The notes under the pieces are model-generated. The model saw nothing but the letters and a program-made list of their open reading frames with translations. It had not been told where the DNA came from and did not search any database. Made by a program: the position numbers and the translations under genes. Source: Paracoccaceae bacterium (GTDB lineage Bacteria > Pseudomonadota > Alphaproteobacteria > Rhodobacterales > Rhodobacteraceae). Taken from it: a DNA stretch of 13,793 bases. Positions within the stretch are counted from its first letter, which is position 1; every line of letters starts with the position of its first letter. The DNA is taken from NCBI GenBank assembly GCA_021767525.1, contig JAASTF010000057.1:1-13793 (forward strand), written 5' to 3'. Shown one piece after another: positions 1 to 6,485 of this stretch.

Positions 1-548
1 ACGCGGCCGATCTCGATCTTGAAATCGACCAGCTTGATGCCGACGCCATACATGACCCCCGACAGGAAATCGTTGACGCGCAGCGCCAGGCTCAGGATGT
101 CGTCCATGTCTTGCTGGCTGGCCCAGCCGAAGGCGGCGATATGTTCCTCGGTCACCAGCGGATCGCCCAGCTTGTCGTCCTTCAGGCAATATTCCACCAC
201 CGGGCGCGGCAGCTGCATCCCCTCTTCGATGCCCAACCGCTTGGCCATCGACCCGGCGGCATAATTGCGCACGATCACTTCCAGCGGCACGATCTCGCAG
301 GCGCGCACCAGCTGCTCGCGCATGTTCAGCCGCTTGATGAAGTGATTGGGGATGCCCAGGTTCGTCAGCCCGCGCATGAAATATTCGCTCAGCATGTTGT
401 TCAACACGCCCTTGCCTTCGATCGTGGCCTTTTTCTCGGCGTTGAAGGCGGTCGCGTCGTCCTTGAAATACTGCACGATGGTGCCGGGTTCCGGCCCTTC
501 ATACAGCGTTTTCGCCTTGCCTTCGTAAATCTTCTTGCGCCGTGCCAT
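1..548 (-). CDS. purC: SAICAR synthetase (phosphoribosylaminoimidazole-succinocarboxamide synthase), C-terminus cut by window edge
   Basis: PurC joins aspartate to CAIR with ATP to make SAICAR, a cytoplasmic step of purine synthesis. Reading down from the ATG at 548, 182 codons are visible. They begin MARRKKIYEGKAKTLYEG, the PurC N-terminus in which YEGKAK is part of the nucleotide site. Further conserved stretches are FNAEKKATIEGKG, the EIVPLEVIVRNYAAGS core, RPVVEYCLKDDKLGDPLV, and GIKLVDFKIEIGR at the edge. The family is usually about 240-255 residues, so roughly the last 70 lie outside the window. The start has a GAGGTG Shine-Dalgarno sequence a few bases upstream. The gene is divergent from the DUF1476 gene and shares a 158-base intergenic region with it. 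Identification is secure from the motifs; nothing looks odd in the visible part. Confidence 0.96.
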   Translation of the reverse strand, partial: MARRKKIYEGKAKTLYEGPEPGTIVQYFKDDATAFNAEKKATIEGKGVLNNMLSEYFMRGLTNLGIPNHFIKRLNMREQLVRACEIVPLEVIVRNYAAGSMAKRLGIEEGMQLPRPVVEYCLKDDKLGDPLVTEEHIAAFGWASQQDMDDILSLALRVNDFLSGVMYGVGIKLVDFKIEIGR

Positions 549-706
549 GGCCACCTCGTCGCTCGCATCGGGCTGAGTCCCGCTATGCTTGGCACCCCTT
601 TAGTGTAAGGGCGGTTTCCCCGCAAGTCGCAGCCGCCCCTTGCGTCGCCGCGCCCTTGCGGGCATATCAGGGCCAACCGACCTGTCAGACAAGGGATCAT
701 AGTCCA

Positions 707-1021
707 ATGACGACCTTCGATGATCGCGAAAACGCGTTCGAAAACAAATTCGCCCATGACGAGGAAATGAAATTCAAGGCCGAGGCCCGCCGCAACAAGC
801 TGCTGGGCCTGTGGGCGGCGGAAAAGCTGGGCAAGACCGGCGACGATGCCGACGCCTATGCCCGCGAGGTGGTCAAGGCCGATTTCGAAGAAGCCGGCCA
901 CGAGGACGTGGTGCGCAAGGTCGCGGGCGATCTGGGCGACAAATCCTCGCCCGAGGAAATCCGCGCCAAGATGGACGAGCTGATGGTCGTCGCCAAGGGC
1001 CAGCTGGTCGAAGAACACTGA
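707..1021 (+). CDS. DUF1476 protein, F1FO-ATPase zeta-type inhibitor subunit
   Basis: A 104-residue, highly charged, helical protein beginning MTTFDDRENAFENKFAHDEE, followed by MKFKAEARRNKLLGLWAAEK. This is the DUF1476 family. Its best-studied member, the zeta subunit of Paracoccus denitrificans, inserts its N-terminal region into the F1 catalytic head and blocks ATP hydrolysis. The N-terminal inhibitory segment is intact, and the C-terminal half (VVRKVAGDLGDKSSPEEIRAKMDELM) would form the helical bundle. I chose the ATG at 707 because it gives the family's usual length (about 104-107 residues) and has AAGGGA at 691-696; an in-frame upstream start would add 55 unrelated residues. The gene seems monocistronic, divergent from purC and followed by a GC-rich hairpin region. 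Membership is clear. The inhibitory role here is inferred from Paracoccus, and inhibition strength varies between alphaproteobacteria. Confidence 0.9.
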   Translation: MTTFDDRENAFENKFAHDEEMKFKAEARRNKLLGLWAAEKLGKTGDDADAYAREVVKADFEEAGHEDVVRKVAGDLGDKSSPEEIRAKMDELMVVAKGQLVEEH

Positions 1022-1027
1022 TCGCGC

Positions 1028-1055
1028 CGCGCGGGCGGCCCGGCCTGCCCGCGCG
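1028..1055 (+). terminator. GC hairpin after the DUF1476 gene, possible terminator
   Basis: Arms CGCGCGGGC (1028-1036) and GCCCGCGCG (1047-1055) form a perfect 9-bp stem around a 10-base loop, starting 7 bases after the stop codon. No T-run follows, so it may stop transcription only weakly or simply stabilise the 3' end. The surrounding 1022-1110 stretch is almost pure G/C, so some pairing is expected by chance. Confidence 0.35.
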
Positions 1056-1127
1056 CCCCACCCGCGCCGCCCGCGCCCGCCGCGCCGCGCCCCTTGCCCC
1101 AACATTCGCCCCTGCAGGAGCAGCCCG

Positions 1128-2141
1128 ATGACGAACGCCCTTTCGCGCCTTCTGGAAACCCGCGACTGGCTGATGGCCGATGGCGCCACCGGCACCAATC
1201 TTTTCAACATGGGGCTCAGCTCGGGCGATGCGCCGGAACTCTGGAACACCGATCACCCCGACCGCATCAAGACGCTGTATAAATCGGCGGTCGACGCGGG
1301 CAGCGACATCTTCCTGACCAACTCGTTCGGCGGCAATGCCAGCCGCCTGAAACTGCACGACGCTCAAGACCGCGCGCGCGAGCTTAGCCGCATCGCGGCC
1401 GAACTGGGCCGCGACGTGGCCGACGCATCGGGGCGCACGGTCGTGGTGGCCGGTTCGGTCGGCCCCACGGGCGAGATTTTCGCCCCGATGGGCCCGCTGA
1501 CCCACGAACTGGCGGTCGAGATCTTCCACGAACAGGCCGAAGGTCTGAAAGAGGGCGGCGCCGACGTTCTGTGGCTTGAAACCATTTCCGCACCCGAGGA
1601 ATACGAGGCCGCGGCCGAGGCGTTCGCCCTTGCCGACATGCCCTGGTGCGGCACGATGAGTTTCGACACCGCCGGCCGCACCATGATGGGCGTCACCAGC
1701 GCCGACATGGTGGCGATGGTCGAAGCCCTGCCAAACCCGCCCATCGCCTTCGGCGCCAATTGCGGCGTCGGCGCGTCGGATCTGCTGCGCACCGTCCTGG
1801 GCTTTGCCGCGCAGGGCACCGAGCGGCCGATCATCGCCAAGGGCAATGCCGGCATCCCGAAATACCATGACGGCCACATCCATTACGACGGCACGCCCGA
1901 GCTGATGGCCGAATACGCCGTCATGGCCCGCGATTGCGGCGCCACGATCATCGGCGGCTGCTGCGGCACCATGCCCGAGCACCTGGAAAAGATGCACGAG
2001 GCGCTGTCGACCCGCCCGCGCGGGCCGCGCCCGACGCTGGACGAGATCGCCGAAAAGCTGGGCGGCTTTTCCTCGGCCGCCGATGGCACGGGCGAGGATG
2101 ACACGCCCAAGCGCCAGCGCCGGGGCCGCCGCCGCGGCTAA
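1128..2141 (+). CDS. bmt: Homocysteine S-methyltransferase (betaine-homocysteine methyltransferase type; probable homocysteine module of a split MetH)
   Basis: A 337-residue homocysteine-binding TIM-barrel protein that would transfer a methyl group to homocysteine to make methionine. Family marks are MADGATGTNL near residues 16-24, GSVGPTGEIFAP at 109-120, the zinc cysteine in GANCGVG (C212), and the paired zinc cysteines in IIGGCCGT (C278, C279). The domain fills about residues 10-295; the tail is acidic and then arginine-rich (ending KRQRRGRRRG). There is an AGGAG at 1116-1120, 7 bases before the ATG. Automatic annotation usually calls this betaine-homocysteine methyltransferase. However, the protein corresponds to only the first module of MetH, and a corrinoid-protein gene lies 1.3 kb downstream, so methylcobalamin may be the real donor. 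The methyltetrahydrofolate-binding module is not in this window. Fold and zinc site are certain; the methyl donor is inference. Confidence 0.9.
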   Translation: MTNALSRLLETRDWLMADGATGTNLFNMGLSSGDAPELWNTDHPDRIKTLYKSAVDAGSDIFLTNSFGGNASRLKLHDAQDRARELSRIAAELGRDVADASGRTVVVAGSVGPTGEIFAPMGPLTHELAVEIFHEQAEGLKEGGADVLWLETISAPEEYEAAAEAFALADMPWCGTMSFDTAGRTMMGVTSADMVAMVEALPNPPIAFGANCGVGASDLLRTVLGFAAQGTERPIIAKGNAGIPKYHDGHIHYDGTPELMAEYAVMARDCGATIIGGCCGTMPEHLEKMHEALSTRPRGPRPTLDEIAEKLGGFSSAADGTGEDDTPKRQRRGRRRG

Positions 2142-2147
2142 GCCCGA

Positions 2148-3251
2148 TCAGAACAGGCTGGGCTGCTCCTGCGTGCCCAACGGCACCTGGAATTGCGTGC
2201 AATCCAGCGGCGGCAACCCATCCGCCAGGCCCAGCCGTTTCGCCGCCAGGTCGAAGCGCCGCCCGATCATCCGGGCGTGAATGCCCTGCCCGCGCATCCG
2301 GTGGCCGAAGCGCGCGTCGTATAGCTGCCCGTCATGCATTTCACGCAGCCGGCGCAGCACCTTTTCCGCGCGGCCCGGCACGTGTTCATACAGCCAATCC
2401 TGCATCAACGGCGCCACCTCGTGCGGCAGGCGCAGCATGATCCAGCTGGCCGCTTGGGCGCCGGCCTCGGCCGCCACCTCCAGTATCGCCTCGACCTCGT
2501 GATCGGTCAGGCCGGGGATCACCGGGCTGACCATCACGCGCACCGGCACGCCAGCCTCGGCCAGTTGCCGGATCACCGCCAACCGGCGCGCGGGCAGCGG
2601 CACGCGCGGCTCCATCCGGCGCGACAGGTCCGCATCCAGCGTGGTGATCGTCACGCCGACATGGGCCAGCCCGCGCGCCGCCATCGGCCCCAGGATATCC
2701 AGGTCGCGCGCAACCATCGCGCCCTTGGTCACGATGCCGGTGGGATGCGCGAAATCCCGCAGCACTTCCAATACCTTGCGGGTCGCTTTGAACCTGGCCT
2801 CGATGGGCTGGTAGGGGTCGGTATTGGTGCCCATGGCCAACGGCGCCGGCGCATAGGACGGGCGGCGCAACTCGGCCTCCAGCACGCGCCAGATATCGGG
2901 CCGCGCCACCAGCCGGGTTTCGAAATCCAGCCCCGGCGACAGGCCCAGATACCCGTGGCTGGGCCGCGCAAAACAGTAGATGCAGCCATGCTCGCAGCCG
3001 CGATAGGCGTTCAGCGACCGGTCGAACGGCACATCGGGCGAGGCATTGCGCGTGATCGCGCTGCGCGGGCGTTCGATCGCCACCTCGGTGCGCCAGGCCT
3101 TGGGCGGCTCGGGGATGTCCCAACCGTCGCCCTCCCATCCGGTGCCGGGCTCGACCCTCTCGAACGCCTCGAACCGACCCACCATGTTGCGCGCGGCGCC
3201 CCGCGCGCGGCGGGTTTCGGGGGCGATCAGGGGGCGGCTGTTCTGTGTCAT
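2148..3251 (-). CDS. PA0069-family radical SAM protein (SplB/COG1533-like), predicted LexA-regulated
   Basis: This predicted 4Fe-4S radical SAM enzyme resembles the spore photoproduct lyase-like group; its substrate is unknown. The cluster motif CxxxCxxC is C86, C90, C93 (RGCEHGCIYCFARPSHGYLG). The N-terminal RARGAARNMVGRFE and the NTDPYQPIE and GIVTKG stretches fit the PA0069-type family. From the ATG at 3251 the protein has 367 residues; an ATG at 3269 would add MFHFQD. I prefer 3251 because 3269 falls inside the predicted LexA box, and a -35/-10 pair places the transcription start at or next to 3251, giving a leaderless mRNA. Neither start has a good Shine-Dalgarno spacing. The C-terminus ends EQPSLF, which resembles the beta-clamp-binding pentapeptide. 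The gene is convergent with the methyltransferase gene (6 bases apart) and divergent from the corrinoid gene. Family is well supported; a DNA-repair role is inference. Confidence 0.88.
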   Translation of the reverse strand: MTQNSRPLIAPETRRARGAARNMVGRFEAFERVEPGTGWEGDGWDIPEPPKAWRTEVAIERPRSAITRNASPDVPFDRSLNAYRGCEHGCIYCFARPSHGYLGLSPGLDFETRLVARPDIWRVLEAELRRPSYAPAPLAMGTNTDPYQPIEARFKATRKVLEVLRDFAHPTGIVTKGAMVARDLDILGPMAARGLAHVGVTITTLDADLSRRMEPRVPLPARRLAVIRQLAEAGVPVRVMVSPVIPGLTDHEVEAILEVAAEAGAQAASWIMLRLPHEVAPLMQDWLYEHVPGRAEKVLRRLREMHDGQLYDARFGHRMRGQGIHARMIGRRFDLAAKRLGLADGLPPLDCTQFQVPLGTQEQPSLF

Positions 3252-3257
3252 GTCCTG

Positions 3258-3286
3258 AAAATGGAACATATCAGGAACATTTGCAA
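3258..3286 (-). promoter_or_regulatory. Candidate sigma70-type promoter of the radical SAM gene
   Basis: On the minus strand TTGCAA (3286-3281) serves as a -35 element, followed by a 17-base spacer (3280-3264) and CATTTT (3263-3258) as a weak -10. Transcription would start about 7 bases on, at the A of the ATG at 3251, so the mRNA would be leaderless, which agrees with the lack of a ribosome binding site. The -35 matches 4 of 6 consensus bases and the -10 matches 3 of 6, so the hexamers alone are weak. The correct spacing, the embedded LexA box and the start codon position support the call. Confidence 0.45.
3264..3278 (-). promoter_or_regulatory. Predicted LexA (SOS) box, GTTC-N7-GTTC direct repeat
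   Basis: On the minus strand the sequence reads GTTCCTGATATGTTC, an exact match to the GTTC-N7-GTTC direct repeat bound by LexA in alphaproteobacteria such as Rhodobacter, Rhizobium and Caulobacter. It sits 13-27 bases upstream of the preferred start of the radical SAM gene. It also lies entirely within the 17-base spacer of the candidate promoter, the position expected for repression. The four-plus-four match alone can arise by chance; the placement raises confidence. Binding is inferred, not shown. Confidence 0.68.
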
Positions 3287-3463
3287 TCAGGCGCTAGAAG
3301 ATCGTGAAGATTTTTCCGAATACGCCCCCGCTTTTGCCCCTATAAGTCGGAAGCGTTGGCGCTTATGTCGCTATTGATGCAGTCGGCATGCGACAAATTG
3401 ACGAAACGTGCCACCAGAGACACCACCGCCGCGCCCCCGCGCCCGGCCTGCAAGGAATTGCCC

Positions 3464-4171
3464 ATGTCGGAAGAAGAAGACGACATCATCCTCAGCGAAC
3501 TCGACGACGAGGAACTGGTCCAGCAAATGTTCGACGACCTCTATGACGGTCTGAAGGAAGAGATCGAAGAGGGCGTGAACATCCTTCTCGAACGCGGGTG
3601 GGAGCCTTACCGCATCCTGACAGAGGCGCTGGTTGGCGGCATGACCATCGTCGGCAAGGATTTCCGTGACGGTATCCTGTTCGTCCCCGAGGTGCTGCTA
3701 GCCGCCAACGCGATGAAGGGCGGCATGGCCATCCTGAAACCGCTGCTGGCCGAAACCGGCGCGCCGCGCATGGGCTCGATGGTGATCGGTACCGTCAAGG
3801 GCGACATCCACGACATCGGCAAGAACCTCGTCAGCATGATGATGGAAGGCGCCGGGTTCGAAGTGGTCGATCTGGGCATCAACAACCCGGTCGAAAACTA
3901 CCTGGAAGCCATTGAAGAGCACAAACCCGACATCCTGGGCATGTCCGCCCTGCTGACCACCACCATGCCCTACATGAAGGTCGTGATCGACACGATGGTC
4001 GAACAGGGCATCCGCGACGACTACATCGTGCTGGTCGGCGGCGCACCGCTGAACGAGGAATTCGGCCGCGCCATCGGTGCCGACGCCTATTGCCGCGATG
4101 CGGCCGTCGCGGTGGAAACCGCCAAGCAGTTCGTGGCGCGCAAGCACAACCAGGGCGTCGCCCGCGCCTGA
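3464..4171 (+). CDS. Methyltransferase corrinoid (B12-binding) protein, probable cobalamin module of a split MetH
   Basis: This 235-residue cytoplasmic protein carries cobalamin and shuttles methyl groups between methyltransferases. Residues about 15-100 form the helical cap domain (MetH-type B12-binding 1, with the conserved ALVGGMTIVGKDFRDGILFVPEVLLAANAMKGG region, cited here in part). Residues 103-230 form the Rossmann-like B12 domain with DxHxxG (D114, H116, G119; H116 is the lower axial cobalt ligand), SxL (S161-L163) and the GG at 192-193. The ATG at 3464 has AAGGA at 3452-3456, 7 bases upstream. The N-terminal 40 residues are strongly acidic. The gene is followed by a hairpin terminator. 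With the homocysteine methyltransferase nearby, the natural reading is a stand-alone MetH cobalamin module. The alternative is a corrinoid protein for a trimethylamine- or glycine betaine-type system, but no MttB-type gene is visible. Confidence 0.9.
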   Translation: MSEEEDDIILSELDDEELVQQMFDDLYDGLKEEIEEGVNILLERGWEPYRILTEALVGGMTIVGKDFRDGILFVPEVLLAANAMKGGMAILKPLLAETGAPRMGSMVIGTVKGDIHDIGKNLVSMMMEGAGFEVVDLGINNPVENYLEAIEEHKPDILGMSALLTTTMPYMKVVIDTMVEQGIRDDYIVLVGGAPLNEEFGRAIGADAYCRDAAVAVETAKQFVARKHNQGVARA

Positions 4172-4180
4172 CGCAATGAC

Positions 4181-4206
4181 AGGCCCCGCCCGTTGCGGCG
4201 GGGCTT
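4181..4206 (+). terminator. Rho-independent-type terminator after the corrinoid protein gene
   Basis: GCCCCGCC (4183-4190) and GGCGGGGC (4197-4204) form a perfect 8-bp stem with loop CGTTGC. A4181-T4206 and a G-U pair (4182-4205) can extend it. It lies 10 bases after the stop codon. The T-run is short (only TT), so efficiency is uncertain, but stem and placement are typical. It separates the corrinoid gene from the next two genes. Confidence 0.6.
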
Positions 4207-4251
4207 GATCGTCCCCGCATCGCCCCCATGTCACCGATGAAAGGAGACGCG

Positions 4252-4410
4252 ATGCCCCTGCCCCGATACCTTGTTCTTATCGCCAGCGTGCTGGCCGCCG
4301 CCGCGCTGACCGTGGCGCTGGTTGCCGGCGCCGCGCCCGCTTCGGCCCTGGCCCTCCTGGTCCCCGTGGCCCTTGTGGCCCGTCTTGCCCTGCGCCGTGC
4401 GCGGCCCTGA
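4252..4410 (+). CDS. Small two-helix membrane protein, function unknown
   Basis: A 52-residue protein with two predicted membrane segments, about residues 6-26 (YLVLIASVLAAAALTVALVAG) and 30-47, and a basic end RRARP. The ATG at 4252 is chosen because AAGGAG lies at 4241-4246, 5 bases upstream. An earlier in-frame ATG at 4228 would add MSPMKGDA and would place the ribosome site inside the coding region. The stop is two bases before the ATG of the DUF1638 gene, so the pair is probably co-transcribed and translationally coupled. The composition is almost entirely Ala, Leu and Val, so homology cannot be judged by eye. I do not recognise the family. The strong ribosome binding site and tight spacing argue that it is real. 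Confidence 0.6.
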   Translation: MPLPRYLVLIASVLAAAALTVALVAGAAPASALALLVPVALVARLALRRARP

Positions 4411-4412
4411 CC

Positions 4413-5048
4413 ATGCACGCCCCCGACGACCAGACCCTGACGGAAACCGGCCTGCCCGCCACGGGCCACGGTCGCGTTTTGCTGATCGCCTGCGGGGCGC
4501 TTGCACGTGAAATCCTGGACCTGAAGGCCCGCAACGGCTGGGATCACCTGGACCTGCACTGCCTGCCCGCGATCCTGCACAACACGCCCGAAAAGATCAC
4601 CGACGCGGTCACGGCCGCCATCGACAAGCGCCGCGTGGGCTATGAAAGCGTCTTTGTCGTCTACGCCGATTGCGGCACCGGCGGGCAGTTGCAGGCCGCC
4701 TGTGACCGGCTGGGCGTGTCTATGGTCCCCGGCCCCCATTGCTACAGCTTCTTCGAAGGCAACGACCGCTTCGCCACCCATGCCGAGGATGAAATCACCG
4801 CCTTCTACCTCACCGATTTCCTGGTGCGGCAATTCGATGCCTTCGTGTGGAAACCTCTGGGCCTCGACCGCCATCCCGATCTGCGCGACATGTATTTCGG
4901 CCATTACACGAAACTGGTCTACCAGGCCCAAACCGACGACCCGGCGCTGACCGCCCGCGCGCAAGACTGCGCCGCGCGACTGGGTCTTGCCTTCGAGCGT
5001 CGCTTCACCGGCTATGGTGACCTGGCCACCGAACTGGCCCGTCTCTGA
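4413..5048 (+). CDS. DUF1638 family protein
   Basis: A 211-residue soluble protein of the DUF1638 family, whose biochemical function is unknown to me. Conserved stretches include LLIACGALARE (22-33, C27), LHCLPAILHNTP (48-59, C50), VVYADCGTGGQL (82-93, C87), GPHCYSFFEG (107-116, C110), and the long TDFLVRQFDAFVWKPLGLDRHPDLRD region. The conserved cysteines and histidines could bind a metal or cofactor. From memory, members of this family are often found near corrinoid-dependent methyltransferase genes, and here the corrinoid-protein gene is 240 bases upstream. The ATG at 4413 lacks a Shine-Dalgarno sequence and follows the previous stop by two bases, suggesting coupled translation. A role as an accessory of methyl transfer is inference from position. 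Confidence 0.82.
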   Translation: MHAPDDQTLTETGLPATGHGRVLLIACGALAREILDLKARNGWDHLDLHCLPAILHNTPEKITDAVTAAIDKRRVGYESVFVVYADCGTGGQLQAACDRLGVSMVPGPHCYSFFEGNDRFATHAEDEITAFYLTDFLVRQFDAFVWKPLGLDRHPDLRDMYFGHYTKLVYQAQTDDPALTARAQDCAARLGLAFERRFTGYGDLATELARL

Positions 5049-5070
5049 CCGCCCCCCGCTTCCTCTCTCC

Positions 5071-5120
5071 AGAAATATCCCGGGGGTGAGGCCGAAGGCC
5101 GAGGGGGCAGCGCCCCCTTT
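5071..5120 (+). repeat. Rhodobacterales-type dispersed intergenic element ending in a terminator hairpin
   Basis: The block running from AGAAATATCCCGGGGGTGAG through GGCCGAAGGCC to a G5/C5 hairpin resembles short elements that I recall as widely scattered after genes in Rhodobacterales genomes. Only one copy is present here, so repeat status rests on memory. Its end forms AGGGGGC (5102-5108), loop AGC, GCCCCCT (5112-5118), followed by TT, which would act as the terminator of the DUF1638 gene. On the opposite strand it lies just past the P450 stop and may serve both convergent genes. Confidence 0.5.
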
Positions 5121-5129
5121 CGCCCTCGG

Positions 5130-6485
5130 TCATCGGGGCGTGACGCGCAGGTAAATACCGTCCTTGGCCCGCACCGTCAGATGCGCCACCGGGACGGGGT
5201 CGCGCCCCTCGACCACCTCGAACCGGAACGCCCTGCACAGCATGGCCAGCAACAGCGGCCCTTCGACCATCGCGAATCCCGCGCCGGTGCAGACCCGCGG
5301 GCCTTCGGAAAACGGGATATAGGCCTCGCGCGCGCAGGTCTTGCCATTCTCGGTCTGCCAACGGCCCGGCTCGAACGCGTCGGGCCGCTCCCACAGCCGC
5401 TCATGCCGGTGCAGGTGCCAGGGGCTCAGCACGATCTGGCTGCCCTTGGGCGCCATGCGGTCGCGCATGGTTTCGGGGCACGTCGTTTCGCGCACCATCA
5501 TCGGCACGGGTGGGTAAAGGCGCAGGGTTTCGCGAAACACGTCCCGGCTGAGCTTCAGCTTGGCAAACTCTGAAAAAGCGCCATTTTCCAGAACAGCGGC
5601 CTCGTCCGCCACGCGCTCTTGCCACGCGGGGTACAGCGCCATCATGTAAAGCGCCCAGGCCAGGGCCGAGGCGCTGGTTTCATGCCCCGCCAGGAAAAAG
5701 ATCGCCACCTGGTCGACCATTTCCTGCGTGTCGAAACGGTCGCCCGTTTTCGGGTCGGCGGTGGTCATGATCTTGGTCGCCAGGTCATCGGGCGCGGTGC
5801 CGGCGGCGATCTCGTCCATCCGCGCGGCGGTCAGCTGCGTGATCAGAGCGCGAATCGCCCGCGCTGTGGTGCGTGTGCGCCGCCGGTGAAACCGCGGCAT
5901 CCAGCGCGGCAAGGGCACGAAGGCGGCCAGGTTCAAAATCGGCTGCGTGCGCTGGTAGTCGCGGAATTCGTGAAACACCCGCGCGGCGATCTGGTGCTCG
6001 ATCGGGATCGAGAAAAGCGTGCGGAAAATAACATCCGCCGCCGCATGGCTGGTGATTTCCTCGATCTCGACCGGCGCATCGCCTGCCTGTGCGCGCAGCC
6101 GGTCAACGCAGGCGCGGGCCGCATCCCACATCGCCGGATAGGTGTCGCGCAGCCGCCCGCCCTCGAACGCCGGGTCGATGATCCGCCGCTGCCGCTTCCA
6201 TACGTCGCCGTTGGTCAGGAAGACCGAGTTGCCCAGCAAAGGCCGCAGCCCCTCGCCCACCCGCGCGGATTTCGGAAAATCGTCGGGCCGCTCTTTCAGC
6301 ACGCGCCGCACCAGCTCGGGCTGGTTCACAAGGTAGGATCGGAAAAACGGCGTGCGAAACTCGGCCATCCAGGCGCGGTACAGCTTTGCAGGCTGCGCCG
6401 ACAGGATGTCGGCCCGGAACAGCCGCATGTATTTCAGCAGCGACACCCTGTCGGGCCGCGACGGGGGCTTGGGGGGCTGGCTCAT
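5130..6485 (-). CDS. Cytochrome P450
   Basis: A 451-residue soluble bacterial-type P450 monooxygenase. The I-helix oxygen-binding motif is FFLAGHETSAS (AGHETS at 266-271). The ExxR of the K helix is E319-R322 (FRETLRLYPP). The heme loop is FSEGPRVCTGAGFA, with the proximal thiolate at C399. WKRQRRIIDPAF (about 96-107) is the C-helix region that contacts heme propionates. The start is the ATG at 6485, whose ATGA overlaps the stop of the upstream hydrolase-like gene, so translation is likely coupled. No ferredoxin or reductase gene is in the window, so electrons must come from elsewhere. The substrate cannot be read from the sequence; the general form resembles COG2124 P450s, some of which act on fatty acids or terpenoids. 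Family assignment is certain, function open. Confidence 0.96.
   Translation of the reverse strand: MSQPPKPPSRPDRVSLLKYMRLFRADILSAQPAKLYRAWMAEFRTPFFRSYLVNQPELVRRVLKERPDDFPKSARVGEGLRPLLGNSVFLTNGDVWKRQRRIIDPAFEGGRLRDTYPAMWDAARACVDRLRAQAGDAPVEIEEITSHAAADVIFRTLFSIPIEHQIAARVFHEFRDYQRTQPILNLAAFVPLPRWMPRFHRRRTRTTARAIRALITQLTAARMDEIAAGTAPDDLATKIMTTADPKTGDRFDTQEMVDQVAIFFLAGHETSASALAWALYMMALYPAWQERVADEAAVLENGAFSEFAKLKLSRDVFRETLRLYPPVPMMVRETTCPETMRDRMAPKGSQIVLSPWHLHRHERLWERPDAFEPGRWQTENGKTCAREAYIPFSEGPRVCTGAGFAMVEGPLLLAMLCRAFRFEVVEGRDPVPVAHLTVRAKDGIYLRVTPR

Noticed and set aside
1022..1127. SAM-II-type riboswitch upstream of the homocysteine methyltransferase gene
   Set aside because: The region is nearly all G/C and lacks the A/U-containing pseudoknot strands of SAM-II.
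873..1997. A 374-codon minus-strand open frame opposite the methyltransferase gene
   Set aside because: Shadow of the methyltransferase codons, His/Gly/Arg-rich, and it crosses the intergenic region into the DUF1476 gene.
2334..3377. A 347-codon plus-strand open frame opposite the radical SAM gene
   Set aside because: It mirrors the radical SAM coding strand, which has clear motifs; its product is rich in Arg, His, Gln and Gly as expected of an antisense shadow in GC-rich DNA, with no ribosome site or domain.
3287..3463. SAM-, SAH- or cobalamin-type riboswitch upstream of the corrinoid protein gene
   Set aside because: Expected given the methionine/B12 context, but I could not find the conserved stems or core boxes, and the region is too short for a full cobalamin riboswitch. 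A covariance-model search would settle it.
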